Notes under the pieces: generated by a model
The model's input: only the letters and a program-made list of their open reading frames with translations
Told to the model about the DNA's origin: nothing
Database searches by the model: none
Source of the DNA: WHSW01 sp963846165
GTDB lineage: Bacteria > Actinomycetota > Thermoleophilia > Solirubrobacterales > 70-9
Assembly: GCA_963846165.1 (NCBI GenBank)
Contig: CAWJUU010000005.1
Location: forward strand, 868,001-932,000
Direction: 5' to 3'
Length of the DNA stretch: 64,000 bases
Made by a program: the position numbers and the translations under genes
Shown here: positions 56,176 to 64,000 of the stretch, one piece after another
Position numbering within the stretch: position 1 is the stretch's first letter
Layout: each line of letters opens with the position of its first letter

Positions 56176-56195
56176 CCGCTTTGCATGGAAAGGCG
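56176..56195. repeat. Palindromic repeat A copy (reverse orientation)
   Basis: CCGCTTTGCATGGAAAGGCG is the reverse complement of A with one extra base, 27 bp before the start of a SnoaL-like gene. A degenerate B-like stretch precedes it (CGCTTAGACG, 56154-). Confidence 0.75.
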
Positions 56196-56222
56196 ACACT
56201 CCAACGAGATACTGCGCGGGCG

Positions 56223-56639
56223 ATGTCGCAGGAGAACGTCGAGACCGTCCTTGAAGCCGTCGATGCCGCGAACCGACGGGACGCTGACGCCTTCATCGCC
56301 TGCATCAGCCCCGATGTCGAGTGGGAGGACGAGCCGCCGGACGCCGACCCCTTCCCGGGACTTCGAGGCACCTATCGGGGGAGAGCGGAGGTGCGAGAGT
56401 GGTTCGAGGCTGTCCTAGAGCCATGGGAGAGCTTCCAGGTCGAGATCGAGGAGATCATCGAGGCAAGCGCCGACCGGGTCGTCTACGGCGAGCTTCTCAC
56501 CGGCCGCGGCAAGGGCAGCGGTGTGGACACCGAGGTCCGCGCCTGGGAGGTCGCGTGGTTCGCGGACGGCAAGATCACAAGACGTCGGGTCTTCGGGACG
56601 AGGGACCGGGCCCTCGAGGCCGCCGGGCTGTCCGAGTAG
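56223..56639 (+). CDS. SnoaL-like (NTF2-fold) protein 3
   Basis: The 138-residue paralogue starts MSQENVETVLEAVDAANRRD. WEDEPPDADPFPGLRGTYRG and the end TRDRALEAAGLSE fit the family. Repeat A lies 27 bp upstream and repeat B abuts the stop codon, so the gene is framed by the two palindromes. It is on the plus strand, opposite to its relatives at 52-53 kb. No function is known. Confidence 0.88.
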   Translation: MSQENVETVLEAVDAANRRDADAFIACISPDVEWEDEPPDADPFPGLRGTYRGRAEVREWFEAVLEPWESFQVEIEEIIEASADRVVYGELLTGRGKGSGVDTEVRAWEVAWFADGKITRRRVFGTRDRALEAAGLSE

Positions 56640-56658
56640 CGCTTTTGACGAGAAGCGG
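56640..56658. repeat. Palindromic repeat B copy (reverse orientation)
   Basis: CGCTTTTGACGAGAAGCGG abuts the stop codon of the SnoaL-like gene, as the copy at 52357 does for its gene. The repeated placement suggests a terminator or a cassette edge. Confidence 0.75.
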
Positions 56659-57014
56659 ATAGCCCCGACACCTGGGAGTGTAGTTGCTCTTCGGGCACGA
56701 GAGCTGGTCGATCGAGGGCGGGCCGCCCGCTCCAACAACCCGCCCTGTCCTCGAAGCTAGCTCCCAAGACGTCGGCATGCGCCAGTTCCTCGGCCGCGGC
56801 TACTCCGACTGCCCGGCGGCCATCATTCGCCGTTCTCCTGTCCTGCCTGTAGTTGCGCTCGTATCTCAGCGGCGATCTCATCGCCAGTGCGGCAGCCGGG
56901 ACAGACGATGCCAACGACCTTGTCGTCCTCGGTGAGCTCGTACCACTGCCAGTATGCCTCGTCACCCTCAGACCAACGCCGACACCGCGAGCATTGCTCC
57001 TTCTCGTGGGCTGG
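56659..57014 (+). other. Region with SnoaL 3'-end orphan fragment
   Basis: No plus-strand gene is supported here. At about 56798-56822 a piece resembling the end of the SnoaL-like genes (GGCTACTCCGACTGCCCGG) occurs without the gene, which suggests a deleted copy. A small minus-strand zinc protein overlaps the right part. Confidence 0.4.
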
Positions 57015-57017
57015 CAT
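56823..57017 (-). CDS. Small zinc-ribbon-like protein
   Basis: From MPAHEKEQCSRCRRWSEGDE the product has 64 residues. Two CxxC pairs (CSRC and CPGC) are separated by a beta-rich stretch, YWQWYELTEDDKVVGIV. The end is a polar helix. It looks like a single zinc ribbon. An upstream Met is possible but adds only basic residues. Function unknown. Confidence 0.65.
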   Translation of the reverse strand: MPAHEKEQCSRCRRWSEGDEAYWQWYELTEDDKVVGIVCPGCRTGDEIAAEIRAQLQAGQENGE

Positions 57018-57268
57018 CGGCTTGCCCTTTCCTCCTCGTGATCCGGCTGCGCGATCCACCGGGTGTCAATAGGAGGTACGCACGGTGATACCACATGGAT
57101 TGCCAGCCCCAAATTCGTCGCCTTTCTGGGCTCAGCTGAAGTTGGGCTTTTGGACGAGAGACACCACTTCCGCGTCCGGGGGCACCGACGGCGCGAGTCA
57201 GGAGACATCTCAAGGCGCATCAGCCCACGAGTAGTGTTTGGGGATCATTCCCAAGGAGGAGGCTCCGT

Positions 57269-57577
57269 ATGTATGCCCGGATCGCACGGTTTGAGGGGGG
57301 CGACACATCGCAAATCGACGGCGTGATCAACGCCTCGCGCGAGATGATCGACTCGACGTTCGACTCGCCGCCCGAGGGTTTGGAGGGTTCGAAAGCCGTA
57401 TGGATGCTCGTTGACCGCGAGAACGCAAGAGGGCTCGGCATCACCCTCTTTGAGACCGAGGAGGATCTGCGCCGCGGCGATCAGGCGCTCAATGCGATGT
57501 CGCCCCCTGTGGACGCCGGCCAGAGCCGTTCGAGCGTCGAGATTTACGAGGTAGCCCACCGCAGGGAACGCGAGTAG
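57269..57577 (+). CDS. Dimeric alpha-beta-barrel (ABM-like) protein
   Basis: The 102-residue protein starts MYARIARFEGGDTSQIDGVI after an AAGGAGG ribosome binding site. ENARGLGITLFETEEDLRRG and the length match the antibiotic-biosynthesis-monooxygenase-like ferredoxin fold. It has no obvious catalytic residues. It stands alone, with gene-poor DNA on both sides. Confidence 0.75.
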   Translation: MYARIARFEGGDTSQIDGVINASREMIDSTFDSPPEGLEGSKAVWMLVDRENARGLGITLFETEEDLRRGDQALNAMSPPVDAGQSRSSVEIYEVAHRRERE

Positions 57578-58081
57578 GCGTTCCTCCGCCGCCCGCGGCG
57601 ACGGCGTTTCTCGGGCGCCATCCACCGACTCTGGTCGGCATCGGCGAAAGTATCGCTTAGGACGAATAGCGCTATTTCTCGTCCAAGGGGCAATTGCGGG
57701 CCGAAAGTCGTCCTCGTCGCGGAACGCGACTCAGGCGACACTCGGCCAGTTGTGGCGACCTCGGCGAACGTGTCGCTTTCCATGCAAAAGCGGAGCTGCC
57801 GCTTCTCGTCCTAAGCGGTACTCCCGAGTCCCACCGCGAAGTGCGAAAACCGTACCCAGAACTGTCCCGACGGGACGCTTGGCTTGCGGCCCGCGTTGCT
57901 CCGGTATAGGGTCGGATTCGGCCAGGAGGTTTCACACGCGCTCGCTTCAACGGATAGCGCTGACGCTCACCGCACTGGTCGTGGTGTGGCTGGGTGCCGC
58001 TGCGGCACCCGCGCGGCCGCGGAGACCTCCGAGCGGGCGAAAGAAGAAGGTCAAGAAACGGAGGAAAGCGGTCAAACGGGC
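57578..58081. other. Gene-poor 500-bp stretch with clustered palindromes
   Basis: No confident gene is visible. It contains a degenerate B pair at about 57654-57695, the A-B composite at 57774-57818, and a Shine-Dalgarno-like AGGAGG at about 57931. A frame after that site, ALTLTALVVVWLGAAAAPAR with a basic tail to 58088, could be a small membrane peptide, but it lacks a normal start codon. Confidence 0.5.
57774..57818. repeat. Composite of palindromes A and B
   Basis: A (CGCTTTCCATGCAAAAGCGG, 57774-57793) and B (CCGCTTCTCGTCCTAAGCGG, 57799-57818) stand 5 bp apart with no gene between them. This is the cleanest example of the pair and may be the basic unit of the family. Confidence 0.8.
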
Positions 58082-59455
58082 GTGCTAGCGAGGTGGATTT
58101 CCGCATCGGTCGCAATCGCGGCGGCGCTGCCCGCGAGTGCTGCGGCCGCGCCTGACCTGCGGCGCAGCGTCACCGCGCCCCTGAGCGCGAAGCCCGCGGC
58201 GGAACGCCCGACCAACGGTGAGGACGTCTGCTTCGTCGGCGGGGACCGTCCCTGTCCCAAGGGCCTACGGCTCGAGGGCTGGTCGATCGACGAAGCGCCG
58301 GCGTCCCCCGCCTGCTCGCAGCACTTCTGCGTCCATTGGCTGCCGCGCGGCAAGAACGCGCCGAACCCCGACGACCGCGACGGTGACGGGGAGCCGGACT
58401 TCGTCGAGCTGACGCTCACGATCGCGGAGCGCACCTACGAGGTCCAGGTCGGCCGGCTCGGTTGGAACTCGCCGCTCCCGGACCGCGGCAAGGGCGGCAA
58501 CGATCGCACCGACTTCTACCTCTTCAACCTCGATCGGATCCTCTGCTGCAGCGGCGTCGCGATCACCGACAACGCGCCGGGAGAGGGAGCCCGCCACCGC
58601 TCGGCGTTCTTCATCATCGACGACGACTACGACGACCCGTTCTACGTCGAGCGCGACCGCACGCCGCGGGACGTGCTCGAAGTCCTCGTGCCGCACGAGT
58701 TCGCCCACGTCCTGCAGGTGCGCTATGACCAGTTCCAGGACGCCTGGATGTACGAGGCGACCGCCGAATGGGCCGCGAGCGAGGTCTTTCCGAATCCCGG
58801 GTTATACGCGTTCGTCGACCCGCTGATCGAGACGACCGACGAGCCGCTCGACAGGTTCGGCCTCCGCTCCTACTCGCTCTCGATCTGGGCCCAGTGGCTC
58901 GCTCTGCGCCTCGGCCCCGCCGTGATCCGCCGCGCCTGGGAGATCTCGGACCGCTTCCCGAAGGAGGGCCGGTTCTCGCTCGCTGCCTTCTCGGACGCGA
59001 TCCGCTCGGTCTCGGGGGGCCGGGCGTCATTCACTCGCGAGTTCGCCCGTTTCGCGGTCGCGACCGCCGAGTGGAGCCGCTTCCCCCGCTCGAGCCTGTT
59101 CGACGACCTCGCCCGCGAGAAGCGCCTGCGGGCAGACGGCGAGCGCGACCTGAAGAAGCTCGACCACGCGAGCTGGGCGATGTACGACGTCAAGCGCGCC
59201 GGCACCGTGTCCTCCTACACGCTGACGGCTGACGTCGAGCGCGGTACGCGCTCCGCGGTCGCCCTGGTGGGGCGGCGCCGGGGCGGCACGGTGACCGAGG
59301 CGATCGCCCGGACGAACCACGGAGGTGAGCCCTCGGTGACGCTGCGCGCTCCGCGGCGCGGATTCGACCGCATCACCGCCGTGATCGTCAACGCCGACGC
59401 CCGCGGGCGGGACAATCGGACGTTCGAGGTCTCGGTACGCTCGCGGGCCGAGTGA
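58082..59455 (+). CDS. Secreted putative zinc metalloprotease (HExxH)
   Basis: A GTG start after GGAGGAAAG gives a signal peptide (WISASVAIAAALPASAAAA), so the 457-residue protein is exported. The zinc motif is LVPHEFAHVLQ (HExxH) with a downstream Glu in YEATAEWAASE, as in gluzincin-type folds. DPNDRDGDG-type acidic runs (NPDDRDGDGEPD) may bind calcium. The layout resembles the MXAN_6640-type putative metalloproteases. The stop overlaps a following gene fragment as GTGA. It is intact. Confidence 0.85.
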   Translation: MLARWISASVAIAAALPASAAAAPDLRRSVTAPLSAKPAAERPTNGEDVCFVGGDRPCPKGLRLEGWSIDEAPASPACSQHFCVHWLPRGKNAPNPDDRDGDGEPDFVELTLTIAERTYEVQVGRLGWNSPLPDRGKGGNDRTDFYLFNLDRILCCSGVAITDNAPGEGARHRSAFFIIDDDYDDPFYVERDRTPRDVLEVLVPHEFAHVLQVRYDQFQDAWMYEATAEWAASEVFPNPGLYAFVDPLIETTDEPLDRFGLRSYSLSIWAQWLALRLGPAVIRRAWEISDRFPKEGRFSLAAFSDAIRSVSGGRASFTREFARFAVATAEWSRFPRSSLFDDLAREKRLRADGERDLKKLDHASWAMYDVKRAGTVSSYTLTADVERGTRSAVALVGRRRGGTVTEAIARTNHGGEPSVTLRAPRRGFDRITAVIVNADARGRDNRTFEVSVRSRAE

Positions 59456-59658
59456 CCCCGCCCCCAGGCCTCGCCCCACGGATAGCCTTCTGCGAGAAGC
59501 TGCGCGCGGAGGGGGTGGCGGTCGGCACCGCCGAGCTGCTCGACGCGTTCGAGGCGCTCGACGCTGTGCCCTGGACCGAGCCGGCCGACTTCCGTGAGGC
59601 GCTCGCGGCGACGATCGCCGTGATGGGCGTCAAACGCGAGTCAGAACGCGTCCTTTAG
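59452..59658 (+). pseudogene. CoxE-like N-terminal fragment
   Basis: The 68 residues, APRIAFCEKLRAEGVAVGTA, then LDAVPWTEPADFREALAATI, match the opening of CoxE-type VWA proteins (compare the start of the 28.9-30.3 kb gene). The product ends early at GVKRESERVL, before any VWA domain. It starts inside the protease stop (GTGA), so it was probably translated in an operon once. It is a truncated relic or a very short protein. Confidence 0.6.
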
Positions 59659-59754
59659 GAACGGGTGCGATCTAAGGAAGCCGGGGAGATGAACGCTCAT
59701 GCGTAGATGAAGCCACCTGACCTGGAGACTAACTAAGCGAACCTCTGCCTATTG

Positions 59755-59773
59755 CGCTTCCCATGCGAAGCCG
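59755..59773. repeat. Palindromic repeat A copy (degenerate)
   Basis: CGCTTCCCATGCGAAGCCG keeps the CCATGC core and most of the stem of A. It lies 63 bp before the methyltransferase start. Confidence 0.65.
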
Positions 59774-59835
59774 CACTTGGGCCTTGTCGAGTTGCGCGCC
59801 TTGTTTCGACGATGGGGAGGGCGTACGGTGCGGCT

Positions 59836-60672
59836 ATGGGGAGGGTCGCGATCGATCCCGATGCCTTCAATGCGTTCGAGGCGGACGGCTGGGAAGAGAA
59901 GGCTGCCGGCTATGACTTCTTCGGCCGCGTTACCGGCCAGCTGGTCGAGCCGCTCCTTGATGCTGCCTCTGTAGGAGCCGGAACGCGGATGCTGGATCTC
60001 GCCACCGGCCCTGGTTATGCGGCGGCCCGAGGGGCGGAGCGAGGAGCGTCGGTGGTTGGGGTCGACGTCGCCACGGCGATGATCTCCCTCGCCCGCCGGC
60101 GGCATCCGAGGCTCGACTTTCGGCAGGCGGACGCACACGAGCTTCCGTTCGCCGACGCCTCCTTCGACGCTGTCGTCGGCAATTTCCTCATCCTGCACCT
60201 CGGGCGCCCTGAGCAGGCGATGGCCGGGTTCGTGCGTGTGCTCGGTCCGGGCGGCAAGCTCGCGCTGACGGCCTGGGACCTTCCTGAGCGGGCCCGCTTG
60301 CTCGGCGTGTTTCTCGATGCGGCCGCGGAGGCCGGAGCGACACCTCCCGAGGACCTACCGACCGGGCCCGACTTCTTCCGGTTCTCGGTCGACGAGGAGT
60401 TCGACTCCCTCTTGCGTGAGCATGGCCTGGAGGACCGCGCGGTGACGACGATCGCCTTCACCCATCGCGTCGCGACCGCCGACGAGCTCTGGGACGGCTT
60501 GCTCGGAGGGACGGTCCGAACCTCTGCGCTCATCCTGCGGCAGTCCGAGGAAACTCGGCGGCGCATACGAGACGCGTTCGATCGACTCGTGGGCGCCTAC
60601 CAACGCGGAGCTGCCTTCGAGCTTCCAGTCTCCGCCAAACTCGCTGTCGGTCGCAAGCCAGACCAACCCTGA
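59836..60672 (+). CDS. Class I SAM-dependent methyltransferase
   Basis: The 278-residue protein has the SAM-binding motif MLDLATGPGYAAARGAERGA, followed by VVGVDVATAMISLARRRHP, DFRQADAHELPFADASFDAV and LGPGGKLALTAWDLPERARL. The target is unknown. The start at MGRVAIDPDAF was chosen because the upstream part lacks conservation; an ATG 24 bp earlier is possible. It is single and intact. Confidence 0.9.
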   Translation: MGRVAIDPDAFNAFEADGWEEKAAGYDFFGRVTGQLVEPLLDAASVGAGTRMLDLATGPGYAAARGAERGASVVGVDVATAMISLARRRHPRLDFRQADAHELPFADASFDAVVGNFLILHLGRPEQAMAGFVRVLGPGGKLALTAWDLPERARLLGVFLDAAAEAGATPPEDLPTGPDFFRFSVDEEFDSLLREHGLEDRAVTTIAFTHRVATADELWDGLLGGTVRTSALILRQSEETRRRIRDAFDRLVGAYQRGAAFELPVSAKLAVGRKPDQP

Positions 60673-60792
60673 AGCGGCTCGAGGTCCTTAGCGAGGGGCG
60701 CGATGCGGCGTCGGCTTCTCCTTCTCGCGATTTCCGGCGGGCCACGCCGGAGCACTGCTGCCTTCGCGTGAACCAGAAGTATCGCTTTCCAT

Positions 60793-62137
60793 CTTGACCT
60801 CAACCGGTCAGTGCACCACCCCTGACGTTTCGCATCGTCTCATCTAGTCCGAGCGCTGTCGAGCGAAGGCCGTAGGCCAAAGCGACGTCAGCGCTCGGCG
60901 CCGGCGTCGTTGAGGCCCTCGACCAGCTCGGCGAGCTTCTCCGCCGGAGTCCTGAAGCCGAGCGTCTTTCGCGGCCGCCGGTTGAGCTTGGCGGCGACCT
61001 CGTCGAGGCGCTCCTGGGTGACCCCCGCAAGGCTCTCGCCCTTCGGGAAGTACTGGCGAAGGAGCCCGTTGGTGTTCTCGTTCGAGCCCCGCTGCCAGGG
61101 GCTTCGGGGATCGCAGAAGTAGACCTCGACCCCGGTGTCGACCGCGAAGCGCCGGTGCTCTGCCATCTCTTGGCCCTGGTCCCAGGTGAGCGAACGCCGA
61201 AGCTGGGCGGGCAGGGTGGTGATGCTCGCAGCAAGCGCCTCTGCGACCCGCTCGGCCTCCGTTCCCTCGGGCAGGGCGACGAGCTGGCAGTAGCGCGTCG
61301 AGCGCTCGACCAAGGTCGCGATCGCGGCAGCGCTTTGGCGGTTGCCCATCAGGAGGTCCCCCTCCCAGTGGCCGGGGACGGCGCGTTCCTCGACCTCCGG
61401 CGGGCGCTCGGAGATCATCACCATCTCGGTGAGCTTTCCCTGGCCCCGGCGCTTTGACGACTGCGAGCGCGCGTAGCGCTTTTGGCGGCCCCGCCTCAGG
61501 TGCCGGGTCAGCTCGCGCTTGAGCGCTCCCCGAGCCTGGACGTAGAGGGCGCGGTAGATCGTCTCGTGGGAGACCCGCATCGCTTCATTGTCGGGGTATT
61601 GGAGTCGGAGCCAGCCGGCGATCTGCTCGGGGGAGTGGTCGTCGCAGAGGCGCTCTTGGATCACCCGGCGAAGCTCTGGGCAGAGCTCGAGCTTCGTCGG
61701 CCGGGGACGGCGGGCCCGCCGCCAAGCCTTGCGCTCCGCTTGGTGGGCGCGGTAGCGGGCGCGCCCGCCGCAGCGCTCGATCTCGCGGGCGATCGTCGTG
61801 TGGGAGCGCTCGAGAACCCGCGCGATCTCGCGGGCCGAAGCTCCGCGGGCGATCCCGCGCGAGATCTCCTCGCGCTCTTCCAAGGAAAGGCACCGCTCAG
61901 GGCGCCGGCGCGCCCGGGGCCGGATCCCCCCAGCCTCGCCAGGTAGTGGCTCACGGTCTTCGGAGCGAGGCCGAGCCGGTGGCCGATCTTGCGCTCGCTC
62001 AGCCCGTGGGCTCGCAGCTCCCAGATCGCGTCCTTCTGCACCTCGGTCAGGGCGTAGCCCTTTGGCATCACCGCACCTCCTTCGTTGGTCAGCGAGTCGC
62101 TGACTCTGGTGGGTGGTGCGGCGGTGGTTTGAATCCG
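60793..62137 (-). mobile_element. IS30-family insertion sequence
   Basis: The 1345-bp element encodes one DDE transposase and has imperfect end repeats that share GCACCACCC (60812-60820, and reversed at 62111-62119). On both sides is CCAT (60789-60792 and 62138-62141), the apparent target duplication. Removing the element and one CCAT restores CGCTTTCCATGCAAAGCGG, a perfect palindromic repeat A. The insertion point is thus the palindrome centre. Confidence 0.88.
60888..62068 (-). CDS. IS30-family transposase (one frameshift)
   Basis: The N-terminus, MPKGYALTEVQKDAIWELRA and GLSERKIGHRLGLAPKTVSH, is a helix-turn-helix. The frame changes near 61925, then CLSLEEREEISRGIARGASA gives a second one. 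The catalytic core has GHWEGDLLMGNRQSAAAIAT (first Asp), LTWDQGQEMAEHRRFAV (second Asp) and SNENTNGLLRQYFPKG (Glu). The end is RKTLGFRTPAEKLAELVEG. The total of about 393 residues is typical for IS30. An AGGAGGTG precedes the start. If the shift is real the element is inactive. Confidence 0.92.
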
Positions 62138-62150
62138 CCATGCAAAGCGG
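62138..62150. repeat. Right half of palindrome A split by the IS
   Basis: CCATGCAAAGCGG completes A together with CGCTTTCCAT at 60783-60792 on the other side of the element. See the IS30 entry. Confidence 0.85.
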
Positions 62151-62265
62151 CACTTTTGGGGCCGTAGGCCCTAAGTAGGTGCGCCCGCGGGTGTAGGTTC
62201 AGTCGGTACCGGCATGGCGCAGAAGCTCGCCGCGTCGTGCCCCCTTCAACACAAAAGGAGCGGCG

Positions 62266-62430
62266 ATGGGCGACACGGCAAGGAAGCGGCTGCAGACGGT
62301 GGATGGCGCCGGGGCGATCCATGCGGACGACGGCAAAGGCCGGGCCCTCTGCGGGACCAAAGCCAAGACGGGGTGGAAGTCCCTCGGATCCGGCAAAGTG
62401 ACCTGCCGGCTGTGCAAGCGGCACACCTAA
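62266..62430 (+). CDS. Small zinc-binding protein (54 aa)
   Basis: An AAAGGAG ribosome binding site precedes an ATG, giving MGDTARKRLQTVDGAGAIHA with GRALCGTKAKTGWKSL and VTCRLCKRHT at the end. One Cys, then a CxxC pair and a His near the end, could bind one zinc ion. It is basic and soluble. No family is recognised; it is supported by the clear start signal and full-length open frame. Confidence 0.6.
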   Translation: MGDTARKRLQTVDGAGAIHADDGKGRALCGTKAKTGWKSLGSGKVTCRLCKRHT

Positions 62431-62748
62431 CCTGGCCGACGCGTGACTCAGGCGGGCCAGGGCCCGGGGACCGTCCGAGAGCCTGGGCCCGCGCGCCTTC
62501 GAGTTGAAGGCGAAGGAGGAGCAGGACAACTGAGGTAGCGGTGACTGGTTGGCCCCGGCGATAGTGGTCGGGGCCGGCCGGCTCTCTCGAATCGGCGAGG
62601 GGATCGCAGGGGTTGACCGCGGCGGTAGGTTCGGAGCGTGTCGCGGCGGACGAGCAGACCGAGGATCCAGCTCCGAATCCCGAACCGCCCGCGCCGGGCC
62701 TCCGCTCGTCACTAGTGCTGTTCGTCCAAAGCAGGTGCCAGGCCGGGG
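62431..62748. other. Stretch without supported gene
   Basis: Between the small zinc protein and the TolB-like gene I see only short frames without conservation or clear start signals. No repeat A or B copy occurs here. Confidence 0.45.
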
Positions 62749-63741
62749 TCAGCGATAATCCGGGAGCGGCTGCCAGTCGGGGCGAACGTCCGCGATGGCT
62801 GGCGACCTGGTCAGCCGGGTTTGCTGGCTCCCGTCGGCGCGCATCGTGAAGATCTCATCGAAGAAAAACGGCGGGTCATCTGGGATTGGGTCGCCTCCAA
62901 CTTCACTCGTGTAGGCGATGAATCGTCCATCAGGCGAGAAGCAGCTCTCCCACTCGTAGCGGGGGTCAGAGGTGAGCTGCATCTGGTGCGAACCGTCGGC
63001 GCCCATCACGAAAACATCACCGTTGCCGCCGTGTTCGCGCGTGAAGGTGATCCGCCGCCCGTCCGGTGAATAGTTCGGGCCGTAGTCAAGGTCCTCCGGA
63101 GTATTCGTGAGCCGGCGCAGCTCGGGCCCGTCGGGACGGATCGTGTAGATCTCGGGGACGCCGGCTTCGCGGGCGTCCGAATGGAAGGCGATTCGCCTGC
63201 CATCCGGGGACCACTGCGGCGCGGCCTCGTCCGACCTTGGCTTCTTGACCAGGCTGCGCGTCTGACCAGTAGTGAGATCGACGATCCACAAGTCTCCTGG
63301 AGGCAGCGGGTCTCCGACGGTAGTAATCCGGGCCGAGCGCCAGAAGACGAGGTGTTTGCCGTCTGGAGACCAGGCGGGCTCCTTCTCGGGCAGTTGGTTG
63401 AAGGTGATGCGCCGCTGGTTTGATCCATCGGCGTTCATGACGTAGAGCTCGGCATGGTTGCGCTCATCGTCCTCGCTATCGCCTGCATCGCGGAAGCTGG
63501 TGAACGCGATGCGCCGTCCGTCGGGCGAATATTGCCCGTAGAAGTCCACCGCCGGGTTGTTGGTCAGGTTCCGTTGCCCCGACCCGTCGCTGCGCATGTC
63601 GAAGATCTCCGAGTCGCCGGTGGCATCACTCGTGAAGTTGATACGGCCGTTCGCCCCGGGGAAGGCCGCATCGGCCGACGGCGCTATCGAGAGGAGAAGC
63701 CCGACGCCGGTGACGAGCACGAATCGGCGCGCGTTGAGCAT
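62749..63741 (-). CDS. Exported TolB-like beta-propeller protein
   Basis: The 330-residue protein starts MLNARRFVLVTGVGLLLSIA, a signal peptide cut after ADA. Several PD40/TolB repeats follow, each with a SPDGRRIAF-type motif: YSPDGRRIAFTSFRDA, WSPDGKHLVFWRSARI, WSPDGRRIAFHSDARE, YSPDGRRITFTREHGG and FSPDGRFIAYTSEVGG. Together they form a six-bladed propeller, probably for binding. The family is common in Thermoleophilia; its ligand is unknown. It is intact. Confidence 0.9.
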   Translation of the reverse strand: MLNARRFVLVTGVGLLLSIAPSADAAFPGANGRINFTSDATGDSEIFDMRSDGSGQRNLTNNPAVDFYGQYSPDGRRIAFTSFRDAGDSEDDERNHAELYVMNADGSNQRRITFNQLPEKEPAWSPDGKHLVFWRSARITTVGDPLPPGDLWIVDLTTGQTRSLVKKPRSDEAAPQWSPDGRRIAFHSDAREAGVPEIYTIRPDGPELRRLTNTPEDLDYGPNYSPDGRRITFTREHGGNGDVFVMGADGSHQMQLTSDPRYEWESCFSPDGRFIAYTSEVGGDPIPDDPPFFFDEIFTMRADGSQQTRLTRSPAIADVRPDWQPLPDYR

Positions 63742-63827
63742 GGCGATCCTTCGCTACGGACTCTGAACCAACGAGGCTACTCCGATCACCACACAATTGC
63801 CCCCCGCGCCTTGCCCGCGGGGGCGTA

Positions 63828-63847
63828 CCGCTTTCCATGCAAAGCGG
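63828..63847. repeat. Palindromic repeat A copy
   Basis: CCGCTTTCCATGCAAAGCGG is a perfect 7-bp-arm hairpin, the best match to the A consensus in the window. It lies upstream of the TolB-like gene. The rest of 63742-64000 holds no supported gene. Confidence 0.85.
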
Positions 63848-64000
63848 GCATGTGCCGCGCACAAGCGGCCGCCGAGAGCGCACCAACGTGCAGGTAGCGG
63901 CGACGCAGCGACGAACTATCAGGCGAGTCCACGCCCATGAGAGGAGCCGTCTGCCGGGGAACGTCCCCAGGTGGGCGTCCAATCGTGCGCATCGAGATCG

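Noticed and set aside
52357..56658. A true integron cassette array
   Set aside because: There is no IntI-type integrase or attI site; the integrase remnants belong to tRNA-directed elements. The cassette idea is kept only as a loose analogy.
57774..57818. Palindromes A/B as a CRISPR array
   Set aside because: Copies are scattered at irregular distances of hundreds to thousands of bases, lack spacers of regular length, and no cas gene is present.
63786..63992. A 68-codon minus-strand frame at the right edge
   Set aside because: It runs through palindrome A, has no ribosome binding site and shows no recognisable sequence.

Overview
The window is high-GC DNA with tightly packed, often overlapping genes. 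It looks like an actinobacterium, most likely of the Thermoleophilia/Solirubrobacterales type. The supporting signs are a group 1h (high-affinity) [NiFe] hydrogenase operon, a form I CO dehydrogenase cluster, GTG/TTG starts, and several SnoaL-like paralogues beginning MSQENVE or MSKENVE. The taxon is inferred from gene content; no rRNA is present.

Region 1 (1-14.35 kb, minus strand) is one long hydrogenase operon. In transcription order it runs hypC, a second short HypC-like gene, hypD, hypE, hydrogenase small and large subunits, a NifU/Rieske-like fusion, three conserved hydrogenase-associated proteins, the maturation protease, hypA, hypB, a double-SIS protein, hypF and the start of one more gene. 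Upstream lie a PadR regulator and a superoxide dismutase. Region 2 (15.7-23.9 kb) holds an MMPL transporter, membrane proteins, an epimerase, moaA and a large hydrolase-like lipoprotein. It also holds an imperfect inverted-repeat element at 18.8-19.2 kb.

Region 3 (23.9-47.6 kb) is organised around molybdenum. It contains modABC with a MerR/TOBE regulator and a complete cox cluster: five tandem small membrane proteins, coxM, coxS, coxL, an XdhC-YHS fusion, a MocA-like transferase, coxD, coxE, a stand-alone CoxL-like mini-protein and coxG. It also contains XdhC, a formate-dehydrogenase-like molybdoenzyme, mobA, moeA, a MoaD-MoaE-MoaC triple fusion and moaB. Together the first three regions encode uptake of molybdate, assembly of the cofactor, and enzymes that oxidise H2 and CO. 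This is a trace-gas energy metabolism.

Region 4 (47.6-64 kb) is accessory. Two copies of the tRNA-Pro 3' end (47.58 and 52.17 kb) lie in tandem downstream of an intact tRNA-Pro(CGG) at 55.3 kb, and integrase remnants lie near both copies (about 50 bp from one, about 840 bp from the other). This marks two stacked, decayed integrative elements. The cargo includes an HNH nuclease, an AI-2E-family transporter, a K+ channel, SnoaL-like proteins and an HD-GYP protein. Two short palindromic repeats (A and B) are scattered through 48-64 kb, and an IS30-family element sits exactly inside one copy of A.

About thirty apparent frameshifts are spread across otherwise well-conserved genes, with more than ten in one gene (40.3-42.5 kb). 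Sequencing or assembly indels explain most of them better than true pseudogenes do, so frameshifted genes are given as single features with the shift positions noted.
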